A stretch of 64,000 nucleotides of DNA from Chondrosia reniformis (Eukaryota; Porifera; Demospongiae; Chondrillida; Chondrillidae), in contig OX359189.1 of the NCBI GenBank assembly GCA_947172415.1, positions 3,610,501-3,674,500 on the forward strand. Reading direction: 5' to 3'. The notes under the pieces were generated by a model. It saw only the letters and a list, made by a program, of their open reading frames with translations, was not told where the DNA came from and did not search any database. Positions 56,822 to 64,000 of this stretch are shown here, in pieces (position 1 is the stretch's first letter; every line of letters begins with the position of its first letter). The translations under genes and the position numbers were made by a program.

Positions 56822-59520
56822 TGTTCAATACAAGATATAAATGTTATACTTGCATTTTGGCTGGCATTTGATGAACCATTTAGAAAGTACATAGATATTT
56901 GCATGTTTGTGATGATGACTGTGCTAGTGTACAGTTCAACACTACAAACATCATCTATATACATTGAGTCTCAAGGGTTGCCCAATTATACTTTATCTGG
57001 TCATCCATTGCATGCTGAAAATAGTAACTGTTTCAGTAAACTCAGAATATTATAAGCTGCATCTACTCACTACCCACTTCAAAGAATTTTTTGAAGTATG
57101 TTTATTCCACTTTAGAGAGCCAAATGGTTTTATACTGTTAGATACAGCTCTTCAGAATGGCGATTTAGTTAATTTATTAGATATTCATGACTTTTAAATT
57201 CTCATTACTTTTAAAGAATAAGTAATGTCAAAAGACTCTGAAGATTTGATAACTGAAGGCAACAATGAAGAGCTTGGCTTAATAGAATCAAAAATACTGT
57301 AAAAACTTGCAAAGATAGTATTAGATTTAGAAAAGTAAATTAACGATTTTGCTATAAATGTATGTTGTAGTTGTGAATGCCTCTATCAAAGAAAGTCTGT
57401 AACCAGAATAAAATTATCTGATAATCTGGGAGGTATAGTGTGGTCCAGATTGAAAGACCATATTGCAGCTTCTAAATCTGAGCAATATAATATGGAAACA
57501 TTGTTATACATCTGTTATTACTCTGATTAAAAATTAAAAAAGATATTTTACCCCCTCTTTGTGTATTAAATGGATTGCAGACAATTCCAATACCCCAAGA
57601 ATTAATTTCACTAGATCCGTTAAGCAGTTAGCTTATTCAGCTGGCAAAATGTTATCAAACTATTCAATTAGGTACCTATACAGCAAAAGTATATACCAAT
57701 TTATAATTCTCATTAAGCATGTAAAGGTACAGTGTTTTTTCTCCCTCTGCCATTTGAATAAACTGTAAGCACTATAGATCAGATAAACCACACTGATAAA
57801 ACAATGTTGCCAAATACAGAATTTTATATTATAGTTAATGGTAAACTCACAAAGGATTAGGTTATGCGGCGGACATTGTTAAATGTTACAGCTACTATAG
57901 AGAAGTTAAAAGAAATCAAATGGTTATACAAAGACATAGAAAATACATCTGTTGATAGAGTTAGTAAACAAATTACAGAAGTAATCAGCAAAAGTATAAG
58001 TAGAATTCTAGTTAGATAGGGACCTTTCCACATTTCAACTGTATACTATAAGAAATTTAGATTCATTCGGCTCTGCTATAGAGCAATACAAACTTTTGAA
58101 TATTGAGGAAAGTCTTTTGGATAATTGTCAAAGATATCTTTATGTAGTGTGTTTCCAATAATATTCCGAGCTGGAAAGTATGACCAGTACCATGATCGTA
58201 AAATCAAACTATCATTAAGTGAATATATATAATCACGACTTTTAAATAGTGATTCTCGTTTCAGAAAATATCCTCAATATGTCTATTTCTTACAGCTTGA
58301 TATTTGAACAAATAGCTACAGCTGATAAACAACTTAAAGCCAATTTGTGCACCATGCTCCAATCAGTTCCTGGTATTAAACAATACTGTTTTTTGAGGCA
58401 AAGTGAACTTAAATGCACGATATGAAATTTTGGAAAACCCACTCTGTTCCTCACATTTAGCTGTGCAGAATATGAATCTGGAGATATAATGGATAATCTT
58501 CAAAAGGTTAACAGTGTGCCTTTTACATATATGTAATATTGGAAAACTTGGTGCTGAAGGTCCAATATCTGTTTCTAGAGAGTTTAAAATTTCATGCTTT
58601 CTTTAACACTGTTTTATTGAAGGGTTCGGGGAAATTAATCACTTTTACTGGAAAGAGGAATACCAAGCACGTGGTACACCACATTATCATGTACTTCTTT
58701 GGATTAAACATGCTGGAATTGATGATTCAACTGCAGTCCTAAATTGGTTAACAAATCACATAACCTGTCAACTTCCTGATGAATTAGTCAATCCAAAATT
58801 CCACAGGCTGGTCTTACTATATCAAATGCACAAATGTAGTGCATACTGTAAAAGAAGGTATAAATATGGAAAAAGTGTTTTTATATCAAAGTGTAACTTT
58901 GGTTTTCTTCGCAAAATTTGCCCCGTGGATACTTTAAACTGTATAGAAGACAGCCTAAGAGCTTGAAAAATGACTTAAAGTGTGAAAAAAATGAAGTTCA
59001 TATAAATGATTACAATCCTTTTTTGTTATTGTTGTGGAAGGCTAACATTGACATTCCGTTTGTTGCTGAATCATAACTTGCTCTAGACCACTATGTAAGT
59101 GGATACATCACTAAGGCTGAAAAGAGTAGCATGCAGGATATTTGGAATGATATAAGTGAGTCTGTCTAAGACTGTTTTTAAGTCAGCTTTGGAGTTTGGG
59201 AATATGTAGCTTGCTTTCTCGTGAATGTGGTCTCTATGAAGTAAGTGATTTACTTTTAGGTGAAACTGTAAAGTGAATTGATGTTTTTATACCACATAAA
59301 ACAATTGAAGAACTTTATAGAATTACAAAAGACATACCCAAAAAGTGAAAATATTTTTGTAGATAATTTAATCGAAACCTTTTATCCAAGACGACCACAA
59401 AATCTGAAAAATCTCTGTCTATATGATTTTGTGACTACTTCTGTTTATATAGCATCTATAACAATGATAAGGTATATAGGACACTTAAAAATGTTAGACT
59501 TGTTAACCACAAAGTAAGTT

Positions 59521-60545
59521 GGTAAAAAATTACAAAGAGAAGATTAATTCTATTCCATAATTCTATTGTTTGTTCCTATTCAATTTAAAAGTGATTCATT
59601 ATAATTACCCTCCTCCCATTCATACTGCATCCTCCATCCCACCTCCCTTTCATAGTGCATCTTCCATCTCACTTCCATTCATACGCCTTCCTCCATCATC
59701 CCACCTCCAGTCATAGGACATCCTCCATCCCACCTCCCTTTCATACTGCATCTTCCATCTCACCTCCCATTCATATGCCTCCCTCCATCATCCCACCTCC
59801 CAGTCATAGGCCATCCTCCATCACACCTCCCTTTCATACTGCATCTTCCATCTCACCTGCCATTCATATGCCTTCCTGTATCATCCCACCTCCAGTCATA
59901 GGCCATCCTCCATCACACCTCCCAGTCATACTCCATCCTCCATCTTACCTCCCAGTCATACTCCATCCTCCATCTTACCTCCCAGTTATACTCCATCCTC
60001 CATCAAACCTCCCAGTCATACTCCTTCCTCCATCCAACCTCCCATTCATATTCCTTTATACATCCTACCTCCCATTCATATTCTTTCCTCCATCCCACCA
60101 CCCAGTCATACTCCATCCTCCATCCCACCTCCCATTCATACTCCTTCCGCCATCATCCCACCTCCCATTCATACTCCTTCCTCCATCCCTTCTCCTATTC
60201 ATACTCCTTCCTCCATCATCCCACCTCCCAGTCATACCCATCCTCTATCCCACCTCCCAGTCATACTCTATCTTCCATCAAACCTCCCAGTCATACTCCA
60301 TCCTCCATCCCACCTCCCATTCATACTCCTTCCTCTATCATCCCACCTCCCATTCATACTCCTTCCTCCATCCCTTCTCCTATTCTTACTCCTTCATCCA
60401 TCCCACCTCCCATTCATATTCCTTCCTCCATCATCCCACCTCCCAGTCGTACTCATTCCTCCATCCCACCTCCCTTTCAAACTCCTTCCTCCATCCCACC
60501 TCCCAGCAATACTCCATCCTCCATCCCACCTCCCATTGAGACTGG
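59521..60545 (+). repeat. 30-bp minisatellite (about 0.95 kb)
   Basis: From about 59,610 the unit CCTCCATCCCACCTCCCATT, followed by CATACTCCTT, repeats about 30 times with 3-bp indels and point changes. A 294-codon Pro/Ser/His-rich ORF (59,655-60,539) is a consequence of the 30-bp period. Confidence 0.95.
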
Positions 60546-60591
60546 TGACATTTAGTCTGATCAATTAATATATTATTTTTGGACCCTGGAA

Positions 60592-60910
60592 TTTGTGTCA
60601 TTAGTTACTTAACTTCCTTGACATTGTAGGAGCACCTGTTGTCATATATTTAATTAGCATTTCACAGTTTTGGGTTCCACTTTATTCATCTGTTGTATCA
60701 TGTAAAACCACATCTTATTTCACATCAACCCACAAGTTGTAATCATATCCTCCCCAGTTTCTATAAATACCCATTAGTTTTGTAACTTTCATTCCAACAA
60801 GTTGATTGAGGTTATAATAAGTCAACGGACTTACAGTAACTCAATCGCCCCTTAGCTTCGCAGGTATAAACCTTCAGCCTAATCAGTGCCTAACTACTCG
60901 CGATGCTACT
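60592..60910 (+). repeat. Probable 5' LTR of the gypsy element
   Basis: The stretch upstream of the primer-binding site has no coding content and includes a TATAAATA-like box (about 60,763-60,770). The left border is only a guess at a TG; the 3' LTR lies beyond the window, so the borders cannot be checked. Confidence 0.4.
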
Positions 60911-60912
60911 TT

Positions 60913-60930
60913 TGGTGGCAGCGGTGGGAT
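60913..60930 (+). promoter_or_regulatory. tRNA-Leu primer-binding site
   Basis: TGGTGGCAGCGGTGGGAT is complementary to the 3' end of a metazoan tRNA-Leu (AAG-type, ending ATCCCACCGCTGCCACCA). It lies between the presumed LTR and the gag start at 61,013, where minus-strand DNA synthesis would be primed. Confidence 0.75.
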
Positions 60931-61012
60931 TATCTCTTTTGCTGGTGGAGGGCAGATATTCCTAGAAAGAACCTATTTTAAAGTACCTGTCATTTGAAGC
61001 ACTGGAGAGGAG

Positions 61013-62314
61013 ATGCCTAGGGGAAAGACTGCAGAAAAGGCAAGAACAGAACCTGGGGGAGCAGAGGAAGCACCCATGTCCATTGTGCAGATGCTCCAAG
61101 AGCAGCTGAGGGCCATTATAGAACAGCAGAGATTTCAACAGGAGATGCTGAAGGCTGTTATTGAGCAAAGAAGAAGGGAAATGGAAACTTATAGGGAAGA
61201 GATGTCAGCTCTCCTAAAGAAGGCCACAGAGCCCACTCTGCCTGCTCCTAAGGTGAAGTTGCCCAAACCCACCATCCTAAAGCTGACAGAGGGGAACGAC
61301 CTAGAGGACTACCTTGCCATGTTCGAGAGAGTGGCGAACCAGCAACATTGGCCTGAGGACATCTGGGCCAAACAATTGGCTGGCCTGCTAACTGGTAAAG
61401 CAATGGCAGCCTTCGCTAGTCTGTCCACAGAGGAGTCATTAGACTATGAGAAGGTTAAGGCTGCTATCCTCCAGCGATATGAAGTCAATGAGAAGACTCA
61501 TAGGAGGAGGTTCCGAAACGACCGCAAGAAAGGGGGTAAAACCTAGCAAGAGTGGGTACACTGTGTGCAGGATCGTTTCCAGAAGTGGGTGAAATCCCAA
61601 ACTTTGCCGTGGGAACAGTTAGTGCTAATGGAGCAAGTATATGAGAATGTCCCACCTGGACCTGGCAGTGTGGCTTTGGAAGAGTTACCCCCCTCTGTTC
61701 AGAAGCTAGCTGAACTGGCTGATGACTATACCCTCGCCAGGAGGGGTAATAATAGTGGTAGCAGTGGTCAGAGCAGGTACTACAGCTCTGGACCAAACCA
61801 TGGAAGCAAACTGGACATAGCATCTGGCCAGACATCCACCCAGGAACTGTCGTGCAGAGAGAAGGTGTTTTCAGTGCGGAAAGTGGGGGCACCTAATGTA
61901 CAACTGTCCAGAGAAGCCCAGCAACAAGGAGAAGGCTGGGACAAAGCCAGCACTCCAGGAATGCTCAGAGGTGGCATGGAACCCCAAGAGCCTGCGGAAG
62001 GGTACTGTCAATGGCAGATGCTAGTTGACACAGGGTACAGTCTGACAATGGTCTCAGTTGACCTAGTTCCAGAGGTGAGCCACAAGTCAATATCAGTTTT
62101 GTGTGTCCATGGGTATACAATGCAGCATCCCACAGCTGAGGTAGAACTTCGGACAGGATCGTGGAGGAAGCAAGTGTGGGTTGCAGTGGCCCCACACCTC
62201 CCTGTGGATGTTGTGCTAGGAACAGATATCTTCTGTCTGGAGGTCAGTGAGGAGGTCAAACCTAGCTTGACCGTTCAAAAAGGAGTCATGCAGAGTAGGA
62301 GAGCCCCGAGCTAA
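61013..62314 (+). pseudogene. gag (SCAN-like capsid) and protease
   Basis: From Met 61,013 a coiled coil (MLQEQLRAIIEQQRFQQEML) precedes a capsid part with LEDYLAMFERVANQQHWPED and YEVNEKTHRRRFRNDRKKG, as in SCAN-related Gmr1-type gag. TAG at 61,544 interrupts, and the same frame resumes (QEWVHCVQDRFQKWVKSQTL). A CCHC knuckle (CFQCGKWGHLMYNC, about 61,869-61,910) lies in another frame, so there are frame changes on each side of it. The protease has the DTG triad (62,027-62,035) and VDVVLGTDIF. It is inactive as it stands. Confidence 0.7.
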
Positions 62315-62562
62315 GGGGGTGGCCAAGGTAATTGAGGTATCACGAGATACCAATGAGCCAAAGGGGGAGGAGATCATCCTGCAGGAGCAGCTACAGGGGA
62401 AGGATGTCCGACCCGCCTCGGAGGAGACCATTGATGCTGGACCAATGAGCACCAGTTCAAGAGCAGTAGAAAACCCGCTGCAGATGTCAGCTGAAGGGAT
62501 GAGGGAGCAGCAGCAGAATGACCAATCACTAGACCACGCAGGGCAGATAGCTAAGGGAGAGC

Positions 62563-63815
62563 ATGCAGGAGCCAGATGGCAGGGTTAGTTTCCGCTATGT
62601 TGATGGCTTGCTGTACTGTAGGTGGAGAACCAAGGGGTCTGAGGTGGCAGATGTGAGGACCTGTGATCAGCTTGTGCTACCAGGGAAGTGTAGGCCCATT
62701 GTCATGATGTTGGCTCATGACATACCATTGGCTGGTCACTTGGGAGTTACCAAGACAAAGGACCGTATCCTGCAGAGATACTACTGGCCAGGGATATTTG
62801 GTGACGTTGCCAAATACTGTAGGTCATGTGAAGTTTGTCAGAGGAATGCAGCTAGGTGCCCAACTAAAGCCCAGCTGGTCCCGATGCCCATCATTGAAAA
62901 GCTTTCCAGAGGATTGCCATGGATATAGTGTGACCCTGGCCAAAGTCTAGCCGAGGAAACAGGTTCATATTGGTCATCTGCGATTACACTAACCAGTATC
63001 CGGAGACAGTGGCAATGCCCAGCGTCGAGGCCACTTGGGTGGCCCAGGAGCTCATTAAGCTGTTCGCTCGAGTAGGAATCCCAGTGGAGATCCTTATTGA
63101 TTAGGGAACAAATTTCATGTCTGCTTTCCTGCATAATGTCTATAGTGCATTGCAGATAAAGAGGCTCAGAACCAGTCCCTGTCGTCCTCAGAGTGATGGC
63201 TTGGTGGAACGGTTCAATTCCACATTGAAGGGCATGTTGTAAATGTTTGTGATATGAGTTCCAATCAGAAGGATTGGAACATGTATTTACCCTATGTCCT
63301 ATTTGCATACCGGGAGGCCCCCCAGGAATCTACTGGGTTCCCCTTTGAGTTTACTTTATGGAAGGAAGGTCAGAGGACCCCTTGACGAGCTGAGAGAGAA
63401 CTGGACAGGTGAAAGGTTAGGTGAGCCTTCATTGGAGAGAATAATCAATGTGAGGAAAAATTGTGAGGAGATGACTGGACTTGTGAGAGCCAGCTTGGAG
63501 AAAGCGCAAGGGAAGCAGAAAGTCAACTATGATGAAGGTGCAGTTGAAAGGACCCTAGAAACTGGAAAGCAAGTCCTAGTCTTGCTGCCCAATTCCAAGA
63601 AAGGACTTAAATTGGGGTGGATGGGACCATTCACAGTGACTCGAAGAGTAGGTGCACTCAACTATGATGTAGTAACCCCAGGTGGAAGGAAGGGGCAGAA
63701 GGTGTATCACATCAACCTGCTAAAGAAGTGGCACAAAGCTGATGAAGTGTCTCATGCCTTCCTGGCCCAGTTTGAAGGAGAGGATATGGATGCAGATTTT
63801 TTACCTGTCCTCTGA
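62563..63815 (+). pseudogene. Integrase region of the Gmr1-like element
   Basis: An HHCC finger (HDIPLAGHLGVTKTKDR, then CRSCEVCQRN) is in an open frame at 62,563-62,928. The catalytic core (about 62,930-63,290) is broken by stops such as those near 62,926 and 63,102. The C-terminal part (63,294-63,815) is open, with LGWMGPFTVTRRVG and KVYHINLLKKWHK, a GPY/F-type domain. It lies upstream of the RT start near 63,940. Confidence 0.7.
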
Positions 63816-64000
63816 GAAGAAACCCAAAATCAACAAACCCTAACCAGACTGCCACAACTGTCTGAAGAAAAGCAACTGGAGCTAGAAGCTGTCCTTGGGA
63901 GATTTCCTGCCGTTTTCAGAGATGTCCCAGGGAGAACTACAGTCACCAACCATGCCATACATGTAGGTGATGCCGTACCCATCCAACAGAGGGCATACCC

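Larger units (their letters stand above)
56403..59520 (+). mobile_element. Decayed Helitron with N-terminal 2A; helicase part missing
   Basis: The ORF at 56,403-56,669 has a hydrophobic segment and a 2A peptide. After an inserted repeat (56,659-56,821) come fragments of the region that precedes the Rep domain in many Helitrons (about 57,555-57,770, PPLCVLNGLQTIPIPQEL). Next is NFGKPTLFLTFSCAEYES (about 58,425-58,480), the HUH block HFYWKEEYQARGTPHYHVLL (58,641-58,700), a Cys-rich segment (CSAYCKRRYKYG) and the tyrosine segment HYVSGYITKAEKS (about 59,089-59,127). DNLIETFYPRRPQNLKNL lies near 59,360. Stops and frame changes are many. The Pif1-type helicase expected downstream is absent, because sequence passes into a minisatellite at about 59,590. 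Confidence 0.8.
60592..64000 (+). mobile_element. Gmr1-like Ty3/gypsy retrotransposon, incomplete at window end, decayed
   Basis: The order is: primer site, SCAN-like gag, zinc knuckle, protease, integrase zinc finger, integrase remnants, integrase C-terminus, and then the beginning of RT (HAIHVGDAVPIQQRAYP at the window edge). Integrase before RT is the copia-like order known among Ty3/gypsy elements for the Gmr1 group. Stops and frameshifts are present throughout gag-pol. Confidence 0.8.

Noticed and set aside
59655..60539. 294-codon Pro/Ser/His-rich ORF
   Set aside because: It follows entirely from a 30-bp minisatellite.

Overview
The window looks like animal nuclear DNA that is crowded with transposons. 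It is AT-rich and full of tatata microsatellite. The genes are split by GT-AG introns that are mostly short (about 60 to 400 bp). The mobile elements belong to families typical of metazoans: CR1-like and RTE-like non-LTR elements, an R2/NeSL-type element, a Ginger, a KDZ-type gene, a pogo, a Helitron and a Gmr1-like Ty3/gypsy element. An early-branching animal such as a sponge or cnidarian is my best guess. It rests on the repertoire and compact introns, not on any diagnostic gene.

Layout. (1) 0-13 kb: a minus-strand multi-exon host-type gene of unknown function. Its large intron has absorbed a CR1-like element with a 2A peptide and an oppositely oriented RTE-like element, joined RT to RT. 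Two copies of a foldback repeat flank this gene. (2) 14.04-21.64 kb: a 7.6-kb element with 58-bp terminal inverted repeats. Just inside the ends are long inverted arrays of a 9-bp unit. Between the arrays lie a canonical type I hammerhead ribozyme motif, a minus-strand PHD-finger ORF and a six-exon P-loop NTPase gene. I recognise no transposase in it. (3) 21.7-29.3 kb: a plus-strand gene starting 53 bp beyond that element. Its second intron is filled by 6 kb of a 68-bp satellite whose minus strand also resembles a hammerhead. (4) 29.3-34.4 kb: PHD and Ulp1-like debris, then two near-perfect palindromes interleaved with a direct duplication.

(5) 34.5-38.0 kb: a 14-exon minus-strand KDZ/HMGXB3-like gene with frameshifts and a mutated splice donor. 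(6) 38.1-41.5 kb: an apparently intact pogo transposon with roughly 390-bp terminal inverted repeats and a spliced-on PHD finger. (7) 41.7-47.5 kb: a DNA-transposase fragment, then a Ginger element with a broken integrase but an open Ulp1 protease plus PHD exon. (8) 48.6-54.5 kb: R2/NeSL-type pieces, an RPA-like pseudogene split by a 174-bp insertion with a 34-bp target duplication, and further repeats. (9) 56.4-59.5 kb: a decayed Helitron with a 2A peptide and a HUH domain. (10) 59.6-60.5 kb: a 30-bp minisatellite. (11) 60.6 kb to the window end: a Gmr1-like Ty3/gypsy element with integrase upstream of reverse transcriptase.

The main themes are PHD fingers attached to at least four or five unrelated mobile elements, 2A ribosome-skipping peptides in two unrelated element classes, and hammerhead or hammerhead-like motifs in three unrelated repeats. 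The 14-21.6 kb element is the best candidate for something undescribed. All exon joins were made by eye from splice signals and phase, and no database search was run.
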